Shown: positions 32,786 to 42,050 of the stretch, in pieces
How positions within the stretch are numbered: the stretch's first letter is position 1
Layout: each line of letters begins with the position of its first letter
Assembly (NCBI RefSeq): GCF_900091855.1
Contig: NZ_FMCH01000133.1
Span: forward strand, 1 to 42,050
Source of the DNA: Streptomyces sp. DvalAA-14
Lineage (GTDB): Bacteria; Actinomycetota; Actinomycetes; Streptomycetales; Streptomycetaceae
Reading direction: 5' to 3'
DNA: 42,050 nt
The notes under the pieces: model-generated
Seen by the model: the letters and a program-made list of their open reading frames with translations, nothing else
What the model was told of the DNA's origin: nothing
Database searches by the model: none
Position numbers and translations under genes: made by a program

Positions 32786-34475
32786 ATGCCGGAAAAGCGC
32801 CACTGGAGTTCTGCCCTCGCCGGCGGGCTGGCCCGACTGGCCGGCCGGATCGAGGACCGGTACGCCGAGGTGTCCGCGCGCGACGCGGCGCATCAGTCCG
32901 GCTCGACCGCCGAAGCCGTTACCGCCCCGGCCGACACCGCCGGGGCGGACGCCGTTGTGGTCCCGGCCGGCGCACCCCCGAAGGGGACGCCCGCACCGGC
33001 CGGGATACCCGGGGCCGGCACCGCCGCCCGGGCTGGTGGGACCGGCCGGGCCGCGACCGGGGCGGTGTCCACCGCGCAGCCCCCGTCGGCCCCGGCCGCC
33101 CGGCGACCGTCCCGCCCCCCGCTGGACCCGGTGACCGTGGTGCCCTGGAGCATGCGTGTCGCGGCCGAAGTGGGCTGGCGGCTCCTGGTGCTGGCCGGCA
33201 CCGTCTGGGTGCTGATGCGGGTGATCGGCGCCGTCCAGCTGGTCGTACTCGCTTTCATGGCCGCCTTGTTGATCACCGCGCTGCTGCAGCCGTTCGTGGC
33301 CCGGCTCAAGCGGATGGGTCTGCCGCGCGGCCTGGCCACCGCGCTGGTGTTCATCGGCGGCTTCATCGTGATGGGCCTGGTCGGCTGGTTCGTGGTGTGG
33401 CAGGTGATGGCCAACATCGACAATCTGTCGCACAGCCTGCAGGACGGCGTGGCCGAGGGCAAGAAGTGGCTGCTCCACAGCCCCTTCCATGTCACCGAGG
33501 ACCAGATCAACCAGCTCGCCAAGAACCTCAGCGACGCCATCGGTTCCAACACCAAGGCACTCACCGACGCCGGACTCCAAGGCGTCACCGTCATCGTCGA
33601 GTTGCTGACCGGCATGCTGCTGGCGATGTTCAGCACCCTGTTCCTGCTCTACGACGGCCCCAACATCTGGAAATGGGTGCTGCGGCTCTTCCCCGAGCCC
33701 GCCCGCGAGGGACTGGCCGGGGCCGGCCCGCGCGCCTGGCACACCCTCACCCTCTATGTGCGCGGCACCGTGCTTGTCGCGCTGATCGACGCCATCTTCA
33801 TCGGCGTCGGCATCTTCTGCCTCCAGGTACCGATGGCGGTGCCGCTGGCCGTGCTCATCTTCCTGGCGTCCTTCGTACCGCTGGTCGGCGCGGTGGCCTC
33901 GGGGCATAGCGGTGGTGGTCGCGCTCGTCACCCAGGGGCCGGTCACCGCACTGCTGGTGCTGGCGGTGGTGCTGCTCGTGCAGCAGATCGAGGGCCATGT
34001 GCTGCAGCCGTTCATCCTCGGCCGCGCGGTGCGGGTGCACCCGCTCGCCGTGGTGCTGTCGGTGGCGGCCGGCTCGCTGGTCGCGGGCATCGGCGGCGCG
34101 GTCGCGGCGGTGCCGCTGGTCGCGGTCGGCAACACGGTGGTCAGCTACCTGCGCGCGCACTCCCGGGAGATCGCGGCGGCCCGCGACGCGGACGGCCTGC
34201 CGCCGGTGCCGGAGGGGGAGTCGGGCCCGGCCGGGCCGGGCGCGGAGCCCGAGGCGGGACGCACGGCGGAGCCCCGGCCGGCATCCGCTGGTGAAGCCGG
34301 CACCGAGGCCGGGACCGAAGCCGGCACCGAACCCGGCGAGGCACCGAATGCCGAAGCCGGGACCGCACCGGTTGCCGAAGCCGGCAGCGAATCCGGTACC
34401 GGGTCCGAGCCGTCGGACGCACCGGGTGGTACCGACTCCACCGCCGGCGGAGGCATGCGCACGCCGGTCCTCTGA
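32786..34475 (+). pseudogene. AI-2E family permease, frameshifted at 33901-33904
   Basis: AI-2E/PerM family membrane protein (about 562 aa once repaired), possibly a transporter or Na+/H+ antiporter-like protein. Long Pro/Ala-rich N-terminus to about residue 115, then TMs from VGWRLLVLAGTVWVLMRVIG, LTGMLLAMFSTLFLLYDGP, and IFLASFVPLVGAVASG. There the frame breaks: the conserved continuation IAVVVALVTQGPVTALLVLA and QQIEGHVLQPFILGRAVRVHP lies one frame over. Dropping one G of the four at 33901-33904 restores it (ASGIAVVV). As given, the first frame runs on to 34294 in shadow sequence. The tail (from about 34200) is low complexity with EAGT repeats. Genuine mutation or sequencing error cannot be separated here; start ATG 32786. 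Confidence 0.85.
34293..34328 (+). repeat. 12-bp tandem repeat in AI-2E tail
   Basis: Three 12-bp units (GAAGCCGGCACC and a two-base variant) encode EAGT three times; degenerate copies extend to about 34400. It is in the disordered C-terminal tail of the permease. Confidence 0.85.
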
Positions 34476-34584
34476 GCGGTCGGCCCGCCACGGACCCGCC
34501 CCCACCGACCCGTCGCCCCGCGGGCCGGTCGGGCCAGCGGGGCAACGGGTTCGCGGAGGCGGTCAACTCCCGCCGCTCACCGGC

Positions 34585-37029
34585 TCATTCGGTGCGCAGT
34601 CCGTCCGGCCGCATCAGCCGCCACAGCGGCGGCAGGCTGAGCAGCGTCACCGCGAACACCACCCCGGCGCCGATCGCGGACATCGTGGCGACACCGCCCC
34701 AGTCGGCGCGGAAGGACCGGCCGACCAGCGCCAGCAGCGCCGCGCCCAGGCCGATGCCGCCGGCGACGGCCAGCACCAGGCCCAGCACCACCGGGATCGC
34801 GGTCTGCCACAGCACCGACCAGGCCAGTGCGGCCCGCTTGGTGCCGAAGGCCACCAGCACCGCCAGCAGCTTCCTGCGGTCCCGCAGTTGCTCCAGCATC
34901 GTCACCAGCAGGCTCGCGCCGATCAGCGCCATGGTCAGGGCGGCGCCGGCGAACAGGCCCCGGCGCAGCTGGACGAAGCCGGACTTCTCCGTGGTGTCGG
35001 TGATGGTCGACACATAGGCGCTCGGGCCCAGTTTCACACCGGTGTTGCGCAGGTACTCGATGGCGTCCGGCTGCTTGGGGTCGAGGGTGACCATGATCCG
35101 CGAGCTCGGCTCGGGCAGTTTCGTGGCGTCCACCGCCTCGGGGGTCACGAAGATCCCGTAGTTGATGGTGCCCGCCGGGTCGACGCGGGCGGTGACCCGG
35201 CGGATACCGGTCGGGATGGTCCACAGCTCGGGCTTGCCGCGGTACGCCTCGCCGTCGGGGACGTTCAGGTCCACCTTGGCGCCGGGCTGGGCGTAGGTGG
35301 CCATCGCCCCGTCGTCGCCGGTGTCGGGACCCGGCGGCACGAGGAAGGCGCTGCCCGGCCCGCAGGAGGTGATGACGGCCAGCTGCCGCAGCGTCGGGCA
35401 GTCGCCGACCTCCAGCGGCAGATAGGCGAAGTCGGTTCCGCCCGCGGTGCTCGCGTCCGGCTGGGTGGCTCGGGAGTCGACATAGCCGTAGACCTGCCGC
35501 ACGCCCTTGGTGGCCGCGATCTTCCGCATGTACTGCTGGGTCTGGCCGCCGTTGGTGATCGGGGCGAAGACCTGGGCCTGCGCCCGGGTCGAATCGGCGC
35601 CGGTGCTGCTCGAGAAGTCGCCGCTGACCCCGCCGAACAGCATCTGCAGGGCGATCGCGCCGGCCACCGCGACGGTGACGCCGCTGACCATCCGGGCCGA
35701 CGCGCTGCTGTTCAACTGCAGCCGCCGGGTCGCCAGCTGCCAGGACACCGGGCCGCCGCGCAGCCGTCCCACGGCGGTCTCCACGATCCACGGCAGCACC
35801 GCGGTGACGCCGATCAGCAGCATCACGGTGCCCAGTGCGACCTGGTACTCGTTGATATGGACGTCGCCCTTGACCGCGCCGAACAACGGGGCCAGCAGCA
35901 GCAGTCCGACCGCCGGGATCAGCAGCCGCCACCACAGCCTGCGCCGCCGGCCGAGCGACTGCCGGACCACGCCCAGCGGTTCGATGGCGGTACGGCGCAG
36001 GCTCAGCATGGTCACCGCGATCGCCGCCACCGGCACCGCCACCACGATCAGCAGCGTCAGCGAGGTACTGGGTGTCATGTCGGACGGGAAGGCGGAGATG
36101 CCGTGGAGGGTGATCTTGGAGCCGAGCTGCCGCCCGAGCAGGAAGACCAGCGAGCCGAAGACCAGCCCGAACACCGCCCCGAACAGGGCCTCCCCGGCCG
36201 CGATCCGGCGGGTCATCCGGATGTCGGCGCCGACCAGCCGCAGTGCCGCCAGCCGCCGGTCGCGGCGCTCGCCGCCGAAGCGCACCGCCGTGCCGATGAA
36301 CACCGCCACCGGCAGCAGCAGCACCACCAGGACGATCACCAGCAGCAGGTCCAGCACCGGGCCCATCGGCTCGGAGGCGCTCCGGTAGCCGAAGCCGGCC
36401 ACCCGGTCGGCGGTGCCGCTGTCGTAGTTCCCGTTGTCCCGCGCGGTCAGGTGGTCGTTGCCCGCGTAGTAGTAGAGCTCCGCCGGGCCGAGCAGCCCGG
36501 CCTGCCCGATGGTGCCGTCCACGGTGTACGGGAGCCGTTCGCGCAGCAGCGGCGCGTGCGCCAGCAGCTTCTTCAGCGCGGGGGAGACCAGCATGTGCCC
36601 ACCGGGCGGCAGTGCGGAGACGCCCGGTGGCACGGCGGGACGGCTGCCCTCGGGGCGCACCAGCACGCCGGTGATGTCCTGGCCGTGGTAGGTGGTCCGG
36701 GCATTTCCGACCAGCAGGGTGCGGTCGGTGGGCTTGGCTATGAAGGTGACCGGCGAGACGTTGCGGGCCGCTTCCTTGTGGTCGCGGGTGGTCATCATGG
36801 CCGGGATGGCGGCGGCCAGCAGCAGCAGCGCCACGCCGAGCCCGACACCGACGGCGGTCAGCACCGTCCGGGTCCAGCCCTCGCGGCCGCCGCCGGCCGC
36901 GAAGCGGACACCGAGGACCAGGTCGCGCAGCCAGACGCGGACCGATGCGGGCTGCTCCGGCCCCTCGCCGCGCGGCCCGCGGGGGCCGATCGCGTCGAAG
37001 CCGACCAGGGGCCCGGGAGAACCGCTCAT
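34585..37029 (-). CDS. FtsX/MacB-like ABC transporter permease
   Basis: 814-residue permease with the duplicated FtsX topology: TM1 (VLTAVGVGLGVALLLLAAAI), a large extracytoplasmic domain, three TMs around LLLVIVLVVLLLPVAVFIGTAV and SLTLLIVVAVPVAAIAVTML, a second TM1 and extracytoplasmic domain, and three final TMs (GLFAGAALTMALIGASLLVT, IPVVLGLVLAVAGGIGLGAA). Likely exports a peptide, lipid or drug together with the ATPase encoded upstream. ATG 37029 overlaps the ATPase stop (ATGA), so they are coupled. PadR control and this architecture resemble antimicrobial-resistance efflux loci; substrate unknown. Confidence 0.92.
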   Translation of the reverse strand: MSGSPGPLVGFDAIGPRGPRGEGPEQPASVRVWLRDLVLGVRFAAGGGREGWTRTVLTAVGVGLGVALLLLAAAIPAMMTTRDHKEAARNVSPVTFIAKPTDRTLLVGNARTTYHGQDITGVLVRPEGSRPAVPPGVSALPPGGHMLVSPALKKLLAHAPLLRERLPYTVDGTIGQAGLLGPAELYYYAGNDHLTARDNGNYDSGTADRVAGFGYRSASEPMGPVLDLLLVIVLVVLLLPVAVFIGTAVRFGGERRDRRLAALRLVGADIRMTRRIAAGEALFGAVFGLVFGSLVFLLGRQLGSKITLHGISAFPSDMTPSTSLTLLIVVAVPVAAIAVTMLSLRRTAIEPLGVVRQSLGRRRRLWWRLLIPAVGLLLLAPLFGAVKGDVHINEYQVALGTVMLLIGVTAVLPWIVETAVGRLRGGPVSWQLATRRLQLNSSASARMVSGVTVAVAGAIALQMLFGGVSGDFSSSTGADSTRAQAQVFAPITNGGQTQQYMRKIAATKGVRQVYGYVDSRATQPDASTAGGTDFAYLPLEVGDCPTLRQLAVITSCGPGSAFLVPPGPDTGDDGAMATYAQPGAKVDLNVPDGEAYRGKPELWTIPTGIRRVTARVDPAGTINYGIFVTPEAVDATKLPEPSSRIMVTLDPKQPDAIEYLRNTGVKLGPSAYVSTITDTTEKSGFVQLRRGLFAGAALTMALIGASLLVTMLEQLRDRRKLLAVLVAFGTKRAALAWSVLWQTAIPVVLGLVLAVAGGIGLGAALLALVGRSFRADWGGVATMSAIGAGVVFAVTLLSLPPLWRLMRPDGLRTE

Positions 37030-37715
37030 GACGTCCGCTCCATGTCGCGCGACTTGCCGTCCCGCACGACGATCTCCCGGTCGGAGTAGGCGGCCACCCG
37101 TGCCTCGTGGGTGACCAGCACGACCGCGGCGCCGGTGTCGTGTGCCGCGTCGGTCAGCAGCCGCATCACCCACTCGCCGTTCAGGGAGTCCAGCGCGCCG
37201 GTCGGTTCGTCGGCGAACACCACCCGCGGCCGGCTGACCAGCGCGCGGGCCACCGCGACCCGCTGGCCCTGGCCGCCGGAGACCTCGCCGGGCCGCTTGC
37301 CCGCGATGTCCGCGACCTCCAGCCGTGCCAGCCAGGCGGCGGCCCGCTCCTCGGCCTCGCGGCGCTTGACCCCGCCGAGCCGCAGCGGCATCGCCACGTT
37401 CTCCACGCAGGTGAGCTCGGGCACCAGCTGGCCGAACTGGAAGACGAAGCCGAAGTCGGTGCGGCGCAGCGCGCTGCGCTCGCCGTCGGACATCGTCGTC
37501 AGGTCGCGGCCGCCGTAGCGGACCGAGCCGGAGTCGGCCTTCACGATGCCGGCCAGGCAGTGCAGCAGGGTGGACTTGCCGGATCCGGACGGGCCCATCA
37601 CCGCCACCACCTCGCCGGCGCGGATGGTGAAGTCGGCGCCGTCCAGGGCCGGCGTCGGCCCGTAGGCCTTGCGCAGTTCGGTGGCGACGAGCAGGGGTTC
37701 GTTGTGGGCACTCAC
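37026..37715 (-). CDS. ABC transporter ATPase, MacB/LolD type
   Basis: 229-residue nucleotide-binding subunit. Walker A GPSGSGKSTLL (41-51), Q-loop VFQFGQLVPELTCVEN, signature VSGGQGQRVAVARAL, Walker B VVFADEPTGALDS, H-loop VLVTHEARVAAY. The pattern ADEPTGALDS and small size place it in the MacB/LolD/FtsE group that pairs with FtsX-like permeases. GTG 37715 overlaps the PadR stop (GTGA) and has GGAGG 8 nt upstream. Middle gene of the padR-ATPase-permease operon. Confidence 0.95.
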   Translation of the reverse strand: MSAHNEPLLVATELRKAYGPTPALDGADFTIRAGEVVAVMGPSGSGKSTLLHCLAGIVKADSGSVRYGGRDLTTMSDGERSALRRTDFGFVFQFGQLVPELTCVENVAMPLRLGGVKRREAEERAAAWLARLEVADIAGKRPGEVSGGQGQRVAVARALVSRPRVVFADEPTGALDSLNGEWVMRLLTDAAHDTGAAVVLVTHEARVAAYSDREIVVRDGKSRDMERTS

Positions 37716-38236
37716 TTGGCCACCTCCGCGGCGAGCTGGTCGAGTCGGGCCGCGGTCAGCTCCAGCCACCGCAGGTCCGCTTCCAGGTGGAACAGGGCGT
37801 GGTCGCAGATCAGCTGGTCGGCGAGGTCACCGGCGGTCTTGCGCCGGGTCAGTTCGCGCATCAGCCGCAGGTGCTCGGAGCGCTGGGCGTCCAGCAGTTC
37901 CTCGGCGGGGCGGCCGGTCAGCAGCGCCAGGACGACCTTCGTGTAGAGGGTGGTCTGCAGGTACGGCTCGGGCTTCTCCGGCTGGGCGAGCCAGGCCGCC
38001 ACATCGGTCACCCCGGCGTCGGTGATGGCGTAGCGCTTGCGCTCGGGGCCACCGCCCGGCTCTATCCCGTCGACCTCGACCAGGCCGTTCTTCAGCAGCC
38101 TGGCCATGGTCGAGTAGACCTGCCCGTAGGCGAGGGGGCGGTCGTGTCCGAAGCGTTCGTCGAAGGCGCGCTTGAGGTCGTAACCATGGCGCGGCCCGGA
38201 CTCCAGAAGTCCGAGCAGGGTGTGGCCGATTGACAT
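37712..38236 (-). CDS. PadR-family transcriptional regulator
   Basis: 174-residue PadR subfamily-2-like repressor: winged HTH (SIGHTLLGLLESGPRHGYDL; PLAYGQVYSTMARLLKNGLVEVDG; RKRYAITDAG) and a C-terminal helical dimerisation domain (RWLELTAARLDQLAAEVAK). ATG 38236 chosen since the family starts MSIGHTLLGLL; the frame upstream runs through the palindromic operator and is not coding. First gene of the efflux operon, preceded by a perfect 33-bp palindrome, so autorepression with ligand-induced release is expected. Confidence 0.93.
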   Translation of the reverse strand: MSIGHTLLGLLESGPRHGYDLKRAFDERFGHDRPLAYGQVYSTMARLLKNGLVEVDGIEPGGGPERKRYAITDAGVTDVAAWLAQPEKPEPYLQTTLYTKVVLALLTGRPAEELLDAQRSEHLRLMRELTRRKTAGDLADQLICDHALFHLEADLRWLELTAARLDQLAAEVAK

Positions 38237-38250
38237 GCGCAGCAGACTAC

Positions 38251-38283
38251 ACCATGGGTATACATCGTATGTATACCCATGGT
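38251..38283. promoter_or_regulatory. 33-bp perfect palindrome, PadR operator
   Basis: Arms ACCATGGGTATACAT (38251-38265) and its complement (38269-38283) around CGT. It begins 15 bp upstream of the padR ATG, so it probably overlaps the promoter or start site; minus-strand TACGAT at its centre could be a -10. PadR regulators bind ATGT-N-ACAT type palindromes, which this contains. Confidence 0.85.
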
Positions 38284-38350
38284 GCATAAGGCCGTCGGCG
38301 CAGCGTGTGCGCAGGTCAAAGGCGGTGTTGCGCTACAGGTCGGACGTAAT

Positions 38351-38393
38351 GCAGCCCCGGAGCACGGGAAGTGATCACGTGCTCCGGGGCTGC
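38351..38393 (-). terminator. Catalase terminator
   Basis: Perfect 15-bp stem GCAGCCCCGGAGCAC (38351-38365) with 38379-38393, 13-nt loop, 19 bp after the catalase stop on the minus strand. Confidence 0.88.
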
Positions 38394-38412
38394 GCTCTGC
38401 GAGCGCCCGATG

Positions 38413-39870
38413 TCAGGCGCGCTTGACGGCGTCCGCGATCCGGTCGCCGACCTGCTGGTCGATGGCGCGCCAATACCGCAGCGCCCGCTCCAGCACCGGC
38501 GCGCTGACACCGTCGCTCAGGTGGCCGGCCACATTGGACACCAGGCGGCTGCGGGCCGCGTCGTCCATCACCTCGCGGACCATCGTGCCGGGCTGCCCGA
38601 AGTCGTCGTCCTCGGCGTGCGGCGTGTAGGGCTGCCGGACCATGTCACCCGTGGCCCGCCAGCCGGCCAGGTCGCCGTACGCCTCCGGGGACGCGGCCGG
38701 ACCGCCGTAGGAGTTGGGGGCGTAAGGCGCGCCGACCCGGTTCGGCTCGAAGCGCATCGGGCCGTCCTTGGCGTAGGAGTGCACCGGCACGTGCGGCCGG
38801 TTCGGCGGCAGCTGGGCGTAGTTCGGGCCGATCCGGTAGCGGTGGGTGTCGGGGTACGAGAACAGCCGACCGAGCAGCATCTTGTCCGGCGACGGGGCGA
38901 TGCCCGGCACCATGTTGGACGGCTCGAACGCCGCCTGCTCGATGTGGACGAAGAAGTCCTCCGGATTGGTGTCCAGCGTCATCCGGCCGACCTCGATCAG
39001 CGGATAGTCGCCATGCGGCCACACCTTCGTCAGGTCGAAGGGGTTGAACCGGTAGCCGGCCGCCTCCGCGAACGGCATGACTTGCACATACAGCGTCCAG
39101 GACGGGTGGTCGCCGCGCTCGATGGCCTCCCAGAGGTCCTGCCGGTGGGCGTCCGCGTTCTGCCCGGCCATCGCGTCGGCCTCGTCCTGGGTGAGGAACT
39201 CGATGCCCTGGTCGGTCTTGAAGTGGTACTTGATCCAGAACTGCTCGCCGGCCGCGTTGATCCACATGAAGGTGTGCGAGCCGTAGCCGTTCATGTGGCG
39301 GTAGGTCTTGGGGATGCCCCGGTCGCCCATCAGCCAGGTGACCTGGTGCGCGGACTCCGGGGACAGGGTCCAGAAGTCCCACTGCATGTCGTTGTCCCGC
39401 AGGCCGTTGTCCGGGCGGCGCTTCTGGCTGCGGATGAAGTCCTGGAACTTGATGGTGTCCCGGACGAAGAACACCGGGGTGTTGTTGCCCACCAGGTCGT
39501 AGTTGCCGTGCTCGGTGTAGAACTTCAGCGCGAAGCCGCGCGGATCGCGCCAGGTGTCCGGGCTGCCCTGCTCGCCGGCGACGGTGGAGAAGCGGGCCAG
39601 CATCCGGGTGGACCGGTCCGGCTGGAACAGGTCGGCCTTGGTGAAGCGGCTGACGTCGTTGGTCACCTCGAACCGGCCGTAGGCCCCGCTGCCCTTGGCG
39701 TGCACCACCCGCTCGGGGACCCGTTCCCGGTTGAACTGGGCCATCTTCTCGATCAGATAGTGGTCCTGAAGGAGGATCGGGCCGTCCGGGCCGATCGTCA
39801 GCGAGTGCTCGTCGCTCTCCACCGGGATACCGGCGTTGTTGGTGGTGCGCTGGACGTTGAATGTGGTCAT
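38413..39870 (-). CDS. katA: Monofunctional haem catalase
   Basis: 485-residue small-subunit catalase decomposing hydrogen peroxide in the cytosol. Distal-side His57 in [12 protein letters not shown], conserved Asn in the [12 protein letters not shown] and GNNTPVFF region, and proximal haem ligand Tyr339 in [22 protein letters not shown]-binding-type segments ([14 protein letters not shown]) are present. Start ATG 39870 gives [17 protein letters not shown]; the open frame continues far upstream but overlaps a different gene. A GGAGGAC lies about 8 nt upstream. No catR/fur-type gene is adjacent; an 8-6-8 inverted repeat at 39890-39911 may be the operator. Confidence 0.96.
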   Translation of the reverse strand: MTTFNVQRTTNNAGIPVESDEHSLTIGPDGPILLQDHYLIEKMAQFNRERVPERVVHAKGSGAYGRFEVTNDVSRFTKADLFQPDRSTRMLARFSTVAGEQGSPDTWRDPRGFALKFYTEHGNYDLVGNNTPVFFVRDTIKFQDFIRSQKRRPDNGLRDNDMQWDFWTLSPESAHQVTWLMGDRGIPKTYRHMNGYGSHTFMWINAAGEQFWIKYHFKTDQGIEFLTQDEADAMAGQNADAHRQDLWEAIERGDHPSWTLYVQVMPFAEAAGYRFNPFDLTKVWPHGDYPLIEVGRMTLDTNPEDFFVHIEQAAFEPSNMVPGIAPSPDKMLLGRLFSYPDTHRYRIGPNYAQLPPNRPHVPVHSYAKDGPMRFEPNRVGAPYAPNSYGGPAASPEAYGDLAGWRATGDMVRQPYTPHAEDDDFGQPGTMVREVMDDAARSRLVSNVAGHLSDGVSAPVLERALRYWRAIDQQVGDRIADAVKRA

Positions 39871-39889
39871 GGGGGGAAGTCCTCCCGTC

Positions 39890-39911
39890 CGGTGTCCATC
39901 GGCGGACACCG
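39890..39911. promoter_or_regulatory. Inverted repeat upstream of catalase
   Basis: CGGTGTCC-ATCGGC-GGACACCG, perfect 8-bp arms, 20 bp upstream of the catalase ATG. Candidate operator for a peroxide-responsive regulator. Confidence 0.45.
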
Positions 39912-40043
39912 CGGATCGCGTCGCGTGGCTCCTGCCCACACTCGCACCGATCGTGCATCCCGGCACGTTACGCGACCGGGCGACCACCCTTCGTGTCCAG
40001 GTGTCGCCCGACCCCGCCGGCGAGACCACCGCCGGGCGGGTCG

Positions 40044-42050
40044 CTAGCCGAGCGGCAGCTCGAACCAGACCACCTTGCCGGCGCCCAGCCGGGTGGCGCC
40101 CCAGCGCTGGGCCATCCGGTTGACCAGGTACAGACCCCGGCCGCCCTCCTCCTCGGGGGCGGCGTGCCGCATCCGGGGCAGCAGCGGCGCGTCGTCGCCG
40201 ACCTCGCACCGCAGCACGTCGGTGCGCAGCAGCCGCAGCGTGATGGGCCGCTCCGCGTACCGCACCGCGTTGGTGACGATCTCGCTGACCAGCAGCTCGG
40301 CCGCGTCCAACTGGTCGTCCAGGTCCCAGCGGCGCAGCGCCTGCCGCACCAGTCGGCGGGCCCGGCCCGCGGTCTGCGCCTGCGGGTCCAGGAACCAGTA
40401 GGCGACATCGCTCGGCGAGATGCCGTCGAAGCGGGCGGCCAGCAGGGCGATGTCGTCGTCCCGGTCGCCCGGGCCGAGGATCTCCAGCACCTCGTCGCAC
40501 AGCGGTTCCAGCGGGGGAGGGGAGACCACGCTGGCGGCGTCGCGCAGCCGCTCCCGCAGCAGCTCGATGCCGCCCCACACATCCCGGCTGCGGGACTCCA
40601 CCAGGCCGTCGGTGTAGAGCAGCAGGGTCGCCCCGGCCGGCGCGGGCAGCTCCACCGCCTCGAACGGCACCCCGCCGACACCGATCGGCGCGCCCGGCGG
40701 CACCCGCAGCACCTCGGCGTGGCCGTCGGCGTGCAGCAGCACCGGCGGCGGGTGGCCCGCGTTGGCCACCACCAGCCGGTGCGCGATCGGGTCGTAGACG
40801 GCGTAGACGCAGGTCGCCATGCGGTCCTGGCCGAGCCGCTGGGCCTGCTCGTCGAGGTGGTAGAGCACCTCCTGCGGCGCCAGGTCGAGGCCGGCCAGCG
40901 TCTGCACGGTGGTCCGCAACTGGCCCATGATCGCCGCCGACGTCATCGAATGGCCCATCACATCGCCGACCACCAGCGCCACCCGGCTGCCGGGCAGCGG
41001 GATCGCGTCGTACCAGTCGCCACCGACCCGCGCCGACTCGGCGGCCGGCAGATAGCGGCTGGCCAGCTGCACCCCGGTGGGCTGCGGCAGCGAGTCCGGC
41101 AGCATCTCGCGCTGCAGGGCGTCCGCGATGTACGCCTCGCGCCCGTACAGCACCGCCTTGTCGACGCCGAGCGCGGTGTGGGTGGCCAACTGGGCGGCCA
41201 CCAGCAGGTCGTCGGCCTCGAACGGCGGCCGGTCGGGGCGGCGCAGCAGCACCGCGGCGCCGATCACCCGGCGCCGGCCGCGCAGCGGGGCCAGCAGGGC
41301 GCGGCGGCCGGTGGGCAGCGGGCGTCTCCGGGTGGCCGAGCAGCTCGGACAGCGCGTCGGCGGCGCGCATCGACTCGGCGAACACCGGCCGCACCCCGCG
41401 CAGCACCTCGGCGAGCGGGCCGTCCAGCAGGACGCTGATCGGCTCCGAGCCGTAGGCGGGCTCCAGCGCGGGCAGCAACGGGGCGGCGCCCACCGGGGCG
41501 TCGTCCTCCGACGGCCCGTCCAGACCGCCGTCCGCGCGGCGCAGTCGCAGCCGCAGCGGGCCCGACGGGCGCTCGTCGCCGACCGGCAGCGGATCGCGCA
41601 GATACACCATGATCGCGTCGGCGAAGGCCGGCACCGCCGAGCGGCACAGGCCCAGCAGGATCTCGTCCAGGTCCAGACCGCGGGCGATCCGCCGGGTCGC
41701 GGCCCCGACGTACCGCAGCCGGTCGGCCTCCGGCCCGCTCTGCACCGGCATGGGGATGCGCATGCCGACCGAGTCGTCGTCGCCGGGGTGCCCTGCCGCC
41801 TCCAGCGGGCCGCCGCGCGGTGGCGTGCTCAGATACGCGCCCAACGTGTCACTCCCGTCCGTCGCCGCCGGCGCCCAGCCGCTGCCGTGCGCCGGGATCG
41901 GCGGCAGCGGCGGCAACTCGGCACGTGGCCCGTCGTACGGTACGGGGTCGCCGCCGCCGGCCGCGCCCTCGGGGTCGGTTCCGGGTCGCGGACGGCCGGC
42001 CGGCGGGTCGGTGGGCGGGCCGGGATACGGTCCGTCGCCGACTCCGCCGG
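40044..42050 (-). pseudogene. GAF-PP2C-HATPase phosphatase, frameshifted, 5' end outside
   Basis: SpoIIE/RsbU-type multidomain signalling protein. From the right edge: disordered Pro/Gly-rich N-terminus, GAF-like domain ([21 protein letters not shown] ... [19 protein letters not shown]), PP2C phosphatase domain ([59 protein letters not shown]), and a C-terminal RsbW-like HATPase ([34 protein letters not shown]). Such proteins act on anti-anti-sigma factors. The frame breaks inside the GAF part: one G too many at 41320-41322 relative to the expected HPETPLPT. The frame is open to the window edge, so the start lies beyond 42050. Confidence 0.87.

Noticed and set aside
33997-37089. 1030-codon plus-strand open frame
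   Set aside because: Mostly antisense to the ABC permease; Gln/Arg/His-rich with no domain, though long.

Overview
The window is very GC-rich chromosomal DNA with the gene content of a Streptomyces-like actinomycete (Streptomycetaceae or a close relative). Pointers are the ECF42 sigma factor with its DGPF partner, a GTP-dependent PEP carboxykinase, a DasR-box-like site at a chitinase promoter, the monoderm Tad/Flp pilus locus, GTG starts and many 4-bp stop/start overlaps. No tRNA, rRNA, CRISPR array, insertion sequence or phage gene was recognised.

Layout. 184-2942 (minus): S26 signal peptidase, then an operon of a DGPF/YCII protein and ECF42 sigma factor preceded by a matching ECF42-type promoter. 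3116-5140 (plus): DUF255/thioredoxin-fold protein, sharing a strong terminator with a convergent hemolysin III (TrhA) gene. 6132-8045: GTP-PEPCK carrying an in-frame tandem-repeat insertion; convergent AlaA-type aminotransferase. 9473-14849: a divergent catabolic cluster, with D-aminoacylase-like amidohydrolase and DSD-type PLP dehydratase on minus, and KDG-kinase-like PfkB kinase, IclR regulator and RidA on plus. A GH18 chitinase with a DasR-like box over its -35 follows directly (14939-16501). I propose that these genes together degrade oxidised chitin ends (N-acetyl-D-glucosaminate to 2-keto-3-deoxygluconate); this is inference.

16734-25870 (plus): Tad/Flp pilus locus: zinc-ribbon protein of unknown role, CpaB, a TadZ ATPase fused to a TadE-like pseudopilin, a second TadE, TadA, TadB, TadC, Flp pilin, a TadG-like protein with a probable CTG start, a lipoprotein and an OmpA-domain protein ending in a U-tract terminator. 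The prepilin peptidase is nearby at 27061.

27813-34475: aldo/keto reductase, short Z-prenyl transferase, PIN-PhoH ATPase, secreted SLT transglycosylase and an AI-2E-family permease. 34585-38236 (minus): PadR regulator, ABC ATPase and FtsX/MacB-like permease in one overlapping operon controlled by a perfect 33-bp palindrome. 38413-39870: catalase. 40044 to the right edge: GAF-PP2C-HATPase phosphatase, 5' end outside the window.

Four genes (26053-26607, DUF192 at 26466-26978, AI-2E permease, PP2C phosphatase) show single-base frame changes, mostly in short G/C runs. The conserved protein continues in another frame. This looks more like uncorrected homopolymer error in the assembly than gene decay.
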